A stretch of 64,000 bases of DNA from Flavobacterium frigidimaris. Its GTDB lineage: Bacteria > Bacteroidota > Bacteroidia > Flavobacteriales > Flavobacteriaceae. The stretch lies in contig FQWG01000014.1 of the NCBI GenBank assembly GCA_900129595.1, forward strand, positions 97,496 through 161,495, written 5' to 3'. Under the pieces are notes generated by a model. That model was given only the letters and a program-made list of their open reading frames with translations, had not been told where the DNA came from and ran no database searches. The translations under genes and the position numbers were made by a program. Of the stretch, positions 8,346-15,726 are shown piece after piece (the stretch's first letter is position 1; the number at the start of each line of letters is the position of its first letter).

Positions 8346-9764
8346 ATGAAAAATTATATAACCAAAATCGTGATGATCGCCATTTTGATCACGACTATAA
8401 TATCCTGTAAAGTTTCGAAGGATATTGAAACTCCAAAAGATGCATTTCCTGACAATTTCAGGAATGCATCGGTTTCAAAAGATACAGCGAGTATTGCCGA
8501 TGTGGAGTGGAAAAACTTCTTTACAGAAAAAGATATTATTCAATTGATCGATAGTGCAGTAGCCAGAAACAATGATTTGCAGATTGCTGTTAAAAATATC
8601 GAGATTGCACAATACAGATTCACACAATCAAAATGGGGAAATGTTCCACAGGTTAATTTATCTGTAAGTGCCAGTACCAGTAATCCGTCAGACAATAGTT
8701 TTACGGGGAAAAATTTAGGTCAGGCTTTAGGTCAAAATCATATCGATGATTATTCTGCCGGAGCTTCACTTTCATGGGAAGCTGATATTTGGGGTAAAAT
8801 CCGCAATCAGAAAAAAGGCGCTTTTGCCGGATACCTTCAGTCAGAAGAAGTAAAAAAAGCATTGCAGACTACAATAGTTGCTAATGTTTCTAAAGGATAT
8901 TACAATCTTTTGATGTTAGATGCGCAATTAGAAATTGCCAAACAGAACTATAAATTAAACGATAGTACAACTAATATCATTAAATTAAAATACGATGCTG
9001 GTCAGGTTACGACATTAGCGATTCAGCAATCTGAAGCACAGAAATTAGTTTCAGCGCAATTGATTCCACAATTAGAACAAAACATTGCTATTCAGGAAAA
9101 TGCTTTGAGTGTACTCACAGGATCATTCCCGAATTCAAAAACCAGAACAATTCGTTTAAGTACCCTTGAAGTAAAAAACAATAAAGCGGTCGGAATTCCG
9201 TCTTCATTAGTAAGCCGCAGACCGGATGTAAAAAGTGCCGAACTAGCGCTAAAAATAGCCAATGCAAATGTTGGAATCACAAAAGCCGACTTATATCCAT
9301 CACTTAAAATTACTGCTCAGGGCGGCGTAAATTCATTCGAAACCAGTAACTGGTTCAATATTCCGGCTTCATTGTTCGGAACCGTTGCAGGAGGTCTGAC
9401 TCAGCCATTACTGAACAATAAAAAGGTAAGAACGCAATACAATATTGCCGTTGCCGAAAGAGAAAAAGCAGTGCTAAGTTTCAGACAATCGGTTCTTGTA
9501 GCGGTTAGCGAAGTATCTGATGCTTTGGTAAAAGTAGAGAAATTGCAACAGCAGGAATCTTTTCTAAAAGAAAGAGTAAAAACCTTGCAACAAGCTATTA
9601 AAAATGCCAATTTGTTATTCAAAAACGGTATGGCTGAATATCTTGAAGTACTGTCAGCGCAATCCAATTTACTACAAAGTGAGTTAGAACTGGCAGACAT
9701 AAAAAGACAACAACTAACAGCCAATACTGAATTGTATCGCGCATTAGGCGGCGGCTGGAGATAA
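8346..9764 (+). CDS. RND efflux outer-membrane factor (TolC/NodT family lipoprotein)
   Basis: Outer-membrane channel of the efflux complex. The ATG at 8346 gives a lipoprotein signal, MKNYITKIVMIAILITTIISC, with Cys at residue 21. An ATG at 8331 (overlapping the preceding stop) or a TTG at 8316 would also be in frame but would lengthen the signal. Two repeated outer-membrane efflux domains follow, with SLVSRRPDVKSAELALKIAN marking the second and a C-terminal AEYLEVLSAQSNLLQSELEL. It is NodT/OprM-like, 472 residues, a usual length. It is last in the operon and is followed by a hairpin terminator. Confidence 0.92.
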   Translation: MKNYITKIVMIAILITTIISCKVSKDIETPKDAFPDNFRNASVSKDTASIADVEWKNFFTEKDIIQLIDSAVARNNDLQIAVKNIEIAQYRFTQSKWGNVPQVNLSVSASTSNPSDNSFTGKNLGQALGQNHIDDYSAGASLSWEADIWGKIRNQKKGAFAGYLQSEEVKKALQTTIVANVSKGYYNLLMLDAQLEIAKQNYKLNDSTTNIIKLKYDAGQVTTLAIQQSEAQKLVSAQLIPQLEQNIAIQENALSVLTGSFPNSKTRTIRLSTLEVKNNKAVGIPSSLVSRRPDVKSAELALKIANANVGITKADLYPSLKITAQGGVNSFETSNWFNIPASLFGTVAGGLTQPLLNNKKVRTQYNIAVAEREKAVLSFRQSVLVAVSEVSDALVKVEKLQQQESFLKERVKTLQQAIKNANLLFKNGMAEYLEVLSAQSNLLQSELELADIKRQQLTANTELYRALGGGWR

Positions 9765-9793
9765 TACCCGTTAATTATTTATTTTTTGAGATG

Positions 9794-9827
9794 AAAACGC
9801 TGTGAGACTTAGGTTTTACAGCGTTTT
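9794..9827 (+). terminator. Terminator of the RND operon
   Basis: Stem AAAACGCTGT (9794-9803) with ACAGCGTTTT (9818-9827), a 14-base loop and a following T run. It starts 30 bases after the outer-membrane factor stop. Confidence 0.75.
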
Positions 9828-9925
9828 TTATGTTGTTGTAATGGTACGCAGATAACGCAGATTCACTAAAGCGAAAACGCATATTAAAACGGATTCTTTC
9901 TTTTCTTTTTTTTCCTCGCGATTTA

Positions 9926-10200
9926 TGTCATCCTGAGCGAAGTCGAAGGAACGTACAGAAACTCCAAAATCAATTGTCATTGCGTACAACGAAGCAATCA
10001 CACTATAAAGAAACACAAAGTTTTTAAAAATAATTCGTGAATTTGTGGCGATTAAAGTCATAGATAATTTTACAGCCACGAATTCACGAATTATCTTTAC
10101 AGCAAGATTATCAAAACTTATATCAATAAAAATTAGCGTAAATTTGTGCAATTCGTGGCAAAAAAAGCTTTGTGTCTGCGCCTTAATGGCAAAAAAAAAC
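9926..10200. repeat. Gene-free stretch with dispersed repeats
   Basis: Between 9828 and 10208 no credible gene is seen. It holds GTCATCCTGAGCGAAGTCGA (from about 9928), a GTCATTGCG...AACGAAGCAATCAC block (9978-10003), and an inverted pair at 10031-10049 and 10075-10093 (TAATTCGTGAATTTGTGGC, one mismatch). A related CAATTCGTGGC lies near 10150. Similar strings recur at 11.7, 34.4, 48.2, 55.8 and 57.7 kb. Confidence 0.6.
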
Positions 10201-10208
10201 TTCAACAA

Positions 10209-10814
10209 ATGACATTCAATCAAGATAAATATCTCGAAGATATAAAAATAAAATTTAACAGCTACGCTCCTATTTCTGAGCAATCCTGGAAATTAATAGA
10301 AAGTCTAATCGAATTTCAATCTGTAAAAAAAGGAGAATTACTTTTAAGAAATAATCAAATTGCAAAAGAAATTCACTTTGTTTGCAAAGGCGCGCTACGC
10401 GCTTTTATAACCGATACAGAAGGAAATATTTACAATAAGAATATTTTTCTCGAAGGAGATCTTGCAGGATCCACAGCTTCATTAATACAGCAAACACCTT
10501 CTTATTTTGAAATAGAAGCACTTGAAGATTCCATTTTAATCAAAATCAATTATAAAAAATACAGAGAACTCATCTTCGAGAATGAGGATTTGAAAAACTT
10601 CTATATTGCGTATCTGGAAAGAAATTGGGTGATTGAAAAAGAACAGAGAGAAATCTCGATAGTAATGGAAAATGCCACCGAAAGATATTTGGATCTTCTC
10701 TCTAAATATCCGGATATCTCAGAGAGAATTGCACTGCTTCATATTGCATCACATTTAGGAATTACGCCAACACAATTAAGCCGCATCAGAAAAACGCTGG
10801 AAAAAGATTTGTAA
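10209..10814 (+). CDS. Crp/Fnr family transcriptional regulator
   Basis: A 201-residue regulator with an N-terminal cyclic-nucleotide-binding-like beta barrel (about residues 20-120: KKGELLLRNNQIAKEIHFVC, KGALRAFITD, EGDLAGSTASLI). A C-terminal winged helix ends ASHLGITPTQLSRIRKTLEK. Bacteroidota have many such Crp-like proteins lacking obvious cAMP contacts, so the signal is unknown. I choose the ATG at 10209. An in-frame GTG at 10146 would start within a dispersed intergenic repeat. No cysteine cluster for an Fe-S cofactor is present. The GNAT gene follows in the same direction with its own promoter. Confidence 0.85.
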   Translation: MTFNQDKYLEDIKIKFNSYAPISEQSWKLIESLIEFQSVKKGELLLRNNQIAKEIHFVCKGALRAFITDTEGNIYNKNIFLEGDLAGSTASLIQQTPSYFEIEALEDSILIKINYKKYRELIFENEDLKNFYIAYLERNWVIEKEQREISIVMENATERYLDLLSKYPDISERIALLHIASHLGITPTQLSRIRKTLEKDL

Positions 10815-10851
10815 ATCAACATATGTAAAGACTTTTCATAAAAGCTAAAGG

Positions 10852-10859
10852 TATCTTTG
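10852..10859 (+). promoter_or_regulatory. -7 promoter box for the GNAT gene
   Basis: TATCTTTG fits TAnnTTTG, 28 bases before the ATG at 10888. This supports that ATG over the upstream in-frame TTG at 10867. Confidence 0.5.
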
Positions 10860-10887
10860 TTTTATATTGTGTATAATTATTATTGAG

Positions 10888-11625
10888 ATGAAAAACAGCA
10901 CGCTAATTAAAGACAACATAAACAATCTGACTGATTTATGGAAAACTGTTGGTACTCCTTTCCTATCCTATCATAAAAACGATTCTTTTGAATATTGCAA
11001 AATCGAAAATTCAGGATGGCCAAATAAACTGTGGTTCCATAACGACATTTCTAAAAACAATGTACTCGATATCCGCAAAACGATGCACGAGAATTCTGGC
11101 TTGGTTATTCCCTATTGGGATATTTTCGGAACCAACTCCAACGAAATACTTGATGCCTATGGTTTTGAAATAAAAAGCGAGCAGCTTGCAATGGCCCTGA
11201 AATTAGATCAAAAATTTGAGCTTCAGAATAATCTAAGCTTTAAGAAAATTGATAATGAACAGGACTCAAAAATCTGGTCCGACTTATATCCTAATGCTTT
11301 TGGTTACGTGATCAGCAAAGAAATTCTAATTCACAACCATAATAATGTACATTTTTATTTGGCTTCTTTGGACAATCAGCCCATTGGAACTTTTATGCTT
11401 TTTCAAACTCAAAATAACATCGGAATTCATGGCGTTGGTGTAATTCCGGAAATGCGCAGAAAAGGCTTAGCCGAAGAAATCATGAAATTTGCCCTTAATC
11501 TTTCTATCGATCTACAAGCTGATTATGCTTTATTACAAGCTTCCGTTATGGGAAAAGACATTTACACCCGCTTAGGTTTTAAGGATTTATTTGTGATTAA
11601 GAATTATATTTTGAAAGCGTTGTAA
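10888..11625 (+). CDS. GNAT family N-acetyltransferase
   Basis: A 245-residue protein. The C-terminal half carries the acetyl-CoA-binding motif of GNAT enzymes, GVGVIPEMRRKGLAEEIMKFAL (shown in part as VIPEMRRKGLAEEIM, about residues 190-210), followed by the usual C-terminal ALLQASVMGKDIYTRLGF. The N-terminal half is divergent and gives no clue to the acceptor. It stands alone after the Crp/Fnr gene, with its own promoter box. The acceptor could be a small molecule or a protein; none is assigned. Confidence 0.83.
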   Translation: MKNSTLIKDNINNLTDLWKTVGTPFLSYHKNDSFEYCKIENSGWPNKLWFHNDISKNNVLDIRKTMHENSGLVIPYWDIFGTNSNEILDAYGFEIKSEQLAMALKLDQKFELQNNLSFKKIDNEQDSKIWSDLYPNAFGYVISKEILIHNHNNVHFYLASLDNQPIGTFMLFQTQNNIGIHGVGVIPEMRRKGLAEEIMKFALNLSIDLQADYALLQASVMGKDIYTRLGFKDLFVIKNYILKAL

Positions 11626-11935
11626 TGGCACACGGATGAGACGGATTCGCTTCACGAAAGCGCGGGTCTGCACGGGTTTCCCTATATTTTTTATTCTTCT
11701 TTTTTCCTCTCATTTTATGTCTTCCTGAGTGAAGTCGAAGGACATAAGTAGCTCGACAAAGATTAGCGATTTTGATTATAGAGTTTCTTTGCGATCCTTT
11801 GACTTCGCTCAGGATGACAAACTGTACAGCAAACTTTGTTTATAAAAAAAATCTACATTCTATTCTCTTTATTCTATTCTCTATATTCTACATTCTCAAA
11901 AAAAATCTAAAATCTACCCTCTAAAATCTAAAATC
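11626..11935. repeat. Dispersed and low-complexity repeats
   Basis: Gene-free. Contains CTTCCTGAGTGAAGTCGAAG (11722-11741) and its inverted partner CTTTGACTTCGCTCAGGATG (11798-11817). A pyrimidine-rich run of TCTATATTCTACATTC-type repeats (about 11850-11935) follows. The inverted pair could fold into a hairpin downstream of the GNAT gene. Confidence 0.6.
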
Positions 11936-11979
11936 CCTCAACTTGTCCTAAATGACCTTAAAATAGTCGCAAATGTGTA

Positions 11980-12010
11980 TTTGTTGAAAACAATAAGAAT
12001 CGTAAGTTTG
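11980..12010 (+). promoter_or_regulatory. Promoter of the DoxX-like gene
   Basis: TTTG (11980-11983), 19 bases, then TAAGTTTG (12003-12010). This is a full Bacteroidota sigma-A-type promoter 37 bases before the ATG at 12048. Confidence 0.7.
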
Positions 12011-12047
12011 TAATACATTAACTGATAACCACTTAAAATAAAACCAC

Positions 12048-12428
12048 ATGAAAAAAGCAAAAATTATTTTTTGGATAACGACCATTATTATTTTTCTCTT
12101 TGAAGGCGTTATGCCCGCTTTAACGTCCCAAACTGAACTTGCAAAAGAAGGAATCAGACATTTAGGTTACCCAGAGTATTTTGGAAATGCTTTGGTCGTT
12201 TTCAAAATTCTTGGAGTTCTGGCATTAATACTTCCGCAAGTTCCTAAGAATGTAAAAGAATGGGCTTACGCCGGATTTGGATTCGATTTTATATTTGCCT
12301 CTATAAGTCATTTTGCAGTTGACGGTGTTGGTTTTCAGTCCTTTTTTCCTCTGATCTTTTTAGTAATCCTGGCGATTTCCTATCATTATTACCATAAAAT
12401 CGAACGATATAAAAATATCGCTCTGTAA
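12048..12428 (+). CDS. DoxX-like membrane protein
   Basis: A 126-residue protein with four predicted membrane helices (about 7-25, 47-63, 72-92, 98-115). The string ALVVFKILGVLALILPQVPK and the following helix are typical of the small DoxX-like family. Function in this family is poorly defined; some members act near oxidative-stress enzymes. Full Bacteroidota promoter upstream. An unknown 68-residue gene follows after 11 bases, and VOC and DinB genes lie downstream in the same direction, so this may be a small stress-type operon. Confidence 0.75.
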   Translation: MKKAKIIFWITTIIIFLFEGVMPALTSQTELAKEGIRHLGYPEYFGNALVVFKILGVLALILPQVPKNVKEWAYAGFGFDFIFASISHFAVDGVGFQSFFPLIFLVILAISYHYYHKIERYKNIAL

Positions 12429-12439
12429 TTCGGGAAACG

Positions 12440-12646
12440 ATGATCGAAGTTTTCAAAACAAATGTTCAGGAAATAGAGCAATCCCAAATGATTGTTCAAA
12501 AACTTTTGGAGCATTTCCCCAACAGCGCCATCAATTTTGATTTGGAAGATTGTGATAAAATTTTGCGGATTCACAGTTTATCTATTTCAAACAGAAAAAT
12601 TATTGCACTTCTTAATGCTCTCGGTTTTTATTGCGAAGCACTTTAA
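12440..12646 (+). CDS. Small HMA-like protein without metal cysteines
   Basis: A 68-residue protein beginning MIEVFKTNVQEIEQSQMIVQ. The order strand, helix (QSQMIVQKLLEHFP), strand (SAINFDLEDCDKILRIH), helix (NRKIIALLNALGFYCEAL) fits a ferredoxin-like/heavy-metal-associated fold. The usual N-terminal CxxC is absent, so metal transfer is not supported. It lies 11 bases after the DoxX-like gene, probably co-transcribed. I recall similar unnamed proteins in Flavobacterium but cannot give a function. Confidence 0.65.
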   Translation: MIEVFKTNVQEIEQSQMIVQKLLEHFPNSAINFDLEDCDKILRIHSLSISNRKIIALLNALGFYCEAL

Positions 12647-12733
12647 AAGCAAAAACATCATAATCAACTGATTTTTAAATTCTTAAATTTAAAATTGTAA
12701 ATTTATCGTACTAACTATTAAAAGAATAGCAAT

Positions 12734-13105
12734 ATGAATTTACCAGCAGGACATCAGACTTTAATGCCTTATTTAATTTTAGAAAATGCATCACAGTTTA
12801 TCCATTTCGCAAAAAAAGTATTTAATGCAAAAGATTCTAATGAACAAATTCTGCGCAAAGACGGGACTATAATGCATGCCGAAATTATCTTAAACGGAAG
12901 CACTATTATGGTTACTGACGAAACGAAAGACTGGACGAGACAAACCGCCAACTTGTTTGTTTATGTTCCTGATGCTGATGCAACTTATAAAAAAGCACTT
13001 GAAAATGGCGCGACAAAACTAATGGGAGTAAGTGATAAGGATTACGGCAGAACTTGCGGCGTTACCGATTCATTTGGAAATGTCTGGTGGATCACTTCTG
13101 TTTAG
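12734..13105 (+). CDS. VOC family (PhnB/glyoxalase-like) protein
   Basis: A 123-residue protein of the vicinal oxygen chelate fold. It starts with an HQTLMPYLILENASQFIHFA block and ends DKDYGRTCGVTDSFGNVWWI, the hallmark of the PhnB/3-demethylubiquinone-methyltransferase-like subgroup. Members include bleomycin-type binding proteins and enzymes with unknown substrates. No catalytic assignment is possible. It lies in a run of small same-strand genes (DoxX, this, DinB). Confidence 0.85.
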   Translation: MNLPAGHQTLMPYLILENASQFIHFAKKVFNAKDSNEQILRKDGTIMHAEIILNGSTIMVTDETKDWTRQTANLFVYVPDADATYKKALENGATKLMGVSDKDYGRTCGVTDSFGNVWWITSV

Positions 13106-13135
13106 GAACAATTTTAAAATTTAAAATTCAATAAA

Positions 13136-13645
13136 ATGAAAACGGAACTTCAAAAAAATATTGTTGAAACGTTTAAAGATTTAAACGCAATACTTTCTTC
13201 TTTTTCTGATGAAGAATTGAATATAATCCCTTTTAAAGGAAGCTGGACACCCGGACAGGTTGTACAGCATATTATTCTGGGAAATTCCGGTTATCCTGAA
13301 TTGTTTGCCGGAAAAACACAAAAAACAATCCGTAAATATGATGAACATGTAAAAGAACTTGAAGCTATCTTCCTCAATTTCAAAAGTAAAATGGATGCGC
13401 CTGATTTCCTACAACCCGAAATAAAAAAATACAATAAAAACCAGTTAACTTTGTCACTGCTTAAAATAGAATCAGATTTACTGAATGCCTCTGAAAATTA
13501 TGATCTGACTATGACCTGTCTGGATTTTAACATACCGAGTTTTGAAAATTTTACTATTTACGAATGGATTAATTTTGCCCTTGTTCATTCACAAAGACAT
13601 ACGCATCAGTTGAATGCTATTTTTAAGATGTTAACTAAAGTATAA
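13136..13645 (+). CDS. DinB family protein
   Basis: A 169-residue four-helix-bundle protein of the DinB/YfiT-type metal-binding superfamily. The three metal histidines are plausibly in GQVVQHIILG (about residue 45) and in HSQRHTHQL (about 153-160), the usual DinB arrangement. The family includes thiol-dependent transferases and DNA-damage-induced proteins of unknown activity. It starts 30 bases after the VOC gene on the same strand. Confidence 0.85.
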   Translation: MKTELQKNIVETFKDLNAILSSFSDEELNIIPFKGSWTPGQVVQHIILGNSGYPELFAGKTQKTIRKYDEHVKELEAIFLNFKSKMDAPDFLQPEIKKYNKNQLTLSLLKIESDLLNASENYDLTMTCLDFNIPSFENFTIYEWINFALVHSQRHTHQLNAIFKMLTKV

Positions 13646-13667
13646 TATAAAATTCAACCAAAACCTT

Positions 13668-14132
13668 ATGAAATCAAAATCAGGAACTATTTTTTTATCC
13701 GCTTTAATCGCAGGAACACTTGACATTCTTGCCGCCATTTTTGTTTATACGATAATACTTGAAAAAACAACTGCGATAAAAATTCTGCAATCTATAGCCA
13801 GTGGTGTTTTCAAAAAAGAGGCTTATAGCGAAGGATCACAAATGGCGTGGTACGGACTTGGTCTTCACTACCTGATTGCTTTTATTTTTGCCTGGTTTTA
13901 TTTTATTATCTATCCCTATTTACCATTTCTTAAAAAGAGTACCATAATTTCAGGATTTCTTTATGGGATTTTTGTCTGGATTATAATGAACCTCATTGTA
14001 CTGCCAATTGCATTTCCTGTTTTACCGGAAAAACATCTGGATTTCCCGTTGCTATTATCCGTTACAATATTGATGCTCTTCATTGGACTTCCGATTGCGT
14101 CTGTCACAAAAAAGTATTATTCTTTGCGTTAA
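13668..14132 (+). CDS. Small integral membrane protein (YagU-like, uncertain)
   Basis: A 154-residue protein with four hydrophobic helices (about 9-27, 60-85, 92-118, 125-145). The beginning SGTIFLSALIAGTLDILAAI and a conserved-looking GLGLHYLIAFIFAWFYFIIY recall small YagU/DUF1440-type membrane proteins often seen in Bacteroidota. No function can be stated. It is last in the 12-14 kb gene run. A bidirectional terminator separates it from the convergent DUF1328 gene. Confidence 0.7.
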   Translation: MKSKSGTIFLSALIAGTLDILAAIFVYTIILEKTTAIKILQSIASGVFKKEAYSEGSQMAWYGLGLHYLIAFIFAWFYFIIYPYLPFLKKSTIISGFLYGIFVWIIMNLIVLPIAFPVLPEKHLDFPLLLSVTILMLFIGLPIASVTKKYYSLR

Positions 14133-14182
14133 TAATTTGACAAAAGAAGAAATAAGATTAACATACTAAATACAAACAAAAT

Positions 14183-14220
14183 AAAAAAGCGACATCAATT
14201 ATAGTTGATGTCGCTTTTTT
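14183..14220. terminator. Bidirectional terminator
   Basis: A perfect 16-bp stem, AAAAAAGCGACATCAA (14183-14198) with TTGATGTCGCTTTTTT (14205-14220), and a 6-base loop. A runs on one side and T runs on the other serve both convergent genes. Confidence 0.9.
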
Positions 14221-14244
14221 ATTTAACTAATTAATGAATAATTG

Positions 14245-14406
14245 CTAAACTTTTGTTCTTCCGGTAATTAATGAAATTACGAATAATACCAAAAATATAA
14301 AGAATAAAACTTTTGCAATGCTAGCTGCTCCGGCGGCAATTCCGCCAAAACCAAAAATTCCTGCTATTATAGCCAGAATTATAAATGTGACTGTCCAACG
14401 TAACAT
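14245..14406 (-). CDS. DUF1328 family small membrane protein
   Basis: A 53-residue protein beginning MLRWTVTFIILAIIAGIFGF, then GGIAAGAASIAKVLFFIFLV. These are two hydrophobic helices separated by the GGIA-GAASIAK block that defines the DUF1328 (YtjA) family. The function of these stress-associated small membrane proteins is not established. The ATG at 14406 and stop at 14245 give exactly the family length. It is convergent with the 13668 gene. Confidence 0.88.
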   Translation of the reverse strand: MLRWTVTFIILAIIAGIFGFGGIAAGAASIAKVLFFIFLVLFVISLITGRTKV

Positions 14407-14670
14407 AATTTTAGATTTTAAATTTATAATATGACTTTTAGAAGTCCGATATGTTTGTTTATCAAAGTTCTATATATCTTACAAAACCATTTAACTCAAA
14501 ACGTTAATTTATTACCTCAATCAACTATAAATCAGTTTTTTGACGTACTTTTATAATTCCCCTTTTTCGTTACAGAATTCCCACAAAAATGCTTTTGAGT
14601 TAATTTTTTGCTTGATTGGATTAATCGAAGCTTCATCTATAAAGTAATTTTAGATAAAATTTTCAGAGAT

Positions 14671-15726
14671 ATGGAATTGGCAACAAAACACGGTGTAATT
14701 TTAGAAAAAACGGAAAGAGCTTTCGAAGAATTAGGTGTTTTGAATCCGGCAATCTATCAAGATGGAAATAACGTTCATATGTTTTACAGAGCTGCTAAAA
14801 AAGGTAATTTTTCAACCGTAGGGTATTGTCGGTTTGAAGGTCCGTTAACTTTAGTAGAAAGAAGTCCAGAGCCTATATTTTCTCCTGAATACATTTACGA
14901 AATTCATGGTGTAGAAGATCCCCGGATTACAAAAATCGAGGATCGCTTCTATATGACTTACGTAACGTATGATGGTATCAATGCATGCGGTGCTTTGGCA
15001 ACTTCTAAAGATTTAAAAAAATTTAGAAAGAGAGGAATTATAACGCCTAAATTCATTTTGAATGAATTTACGAATTTGATTAGGAAACATTTACAAAATC
15101 CGGGTATTGCCAAAATACTGGCTTTTAATCTGGAAAGAAATTATCCCCTGACAGAGACTATAAAAGAGAATTTATATGTCTGGGATAAAAATGTAGTATT
15201 GTTTCCAAAAAAAATTAATGGAAAGTTTGTGGCTTTGCACCGCTTATTTCCGTCAATTCAAATCTTTACTTTCGAAAAAAAGAAAGATTTAACGGTTGAT
15301 TTTTGGAAAGATTATCTCAAAAATCTTCCGGATTATATTGTAATGGAGCCTAAATATGATCATGAAACAAGTCATATTGGTCCGGGCGCTCCTCCGATTG
15401 AAACTCCTGACGGATGGTTATTAATTTACCATTCAGCAGAAAAGCGTGAAAAAGGATTGGTTTATCATGCTTCGGCAGTTTTGCTGGATCTTGAAAATCC
15501 TAAAAAAGTTTTAGCAAGATTACCAAAACCAATTATTACGCCCTCAGAATATTACGAACGACACGGGTATGTCAATTATGTTGTTTTCCCAACAGGAACA
15601 GCCATTTTTGAAGACCGCTTATATATTTATTACGGTGCTGCCGATGACAAGATTGCGGTAGCTTCATTGAACCTAAACGACTTATTAACAGAACTAAAAA
15701 AGAATCCCCATGAAAACGATATCTAA
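14671..15726 (+). CDS. Glycoside hydrolase family 130 protein
   Basis: A 351-residue cytoplasmic protein with the GH130 five-bladed propeller features: KHGVILEKTERAFEELGVLN at the start, HGVEDPRITKIEDRFYMTYV holding the family Asp-Pro-Arg block, and GPGAPPIETPDGWLLIYHSA. GH130 enzymes are mostly inverting phosphorylases of beta-mannosides, with a few hydrolases; the substrate here is unknown. An in-frame TTG at 14608 could extend it by 21 residues; I prefer the ATG. Its last 17 bases overlap the glycosyltransferase gene, which implies coupled expression and work on the same glycan. Confidence 0.88.
   Translation: MELATKHGVILEKTERAFEELGVLNPAIYQDGNNVHMFYRAAKKGNFSTVGYCRFEGPLTLVERSPEPIFSPEYIYEIHGVEDPRITKIEDRFYMTYVTYDGINACGALATSKDLKKFRKRGIITPKFILNEFTNLIRKHLQNPGIAKILAFNLERNYPLTETIKENLYVWDKNVVLFPKKINGKFVALHRLFPSIQIFTFEKKKDLTVDFWKDYLKNLPDYIVMEPKYDHETSHIGPGAPPIETPDGWLLIYHSAEKREKGLVYHASAVLLDLENPKKVLARLPKPIITPSEYYERHGYVNYVVFPTGTAIFEDRLYIYYGAADDKIAVASLNLNDLLTELKKNPHENDI

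Noticed and set aside
10146..10208. GTG start for the Crp/Fnr gene
   Set aside because: Would begin in a dispersed repeat; ATG at 10209 gives the normal family length.
9828..10283. Open frame of about 150 codons on the minus strand
   Set aside because: Covers dispersed repeats, the RND operon terminator and the Crp/Fnr start; no domain or plausible composition.
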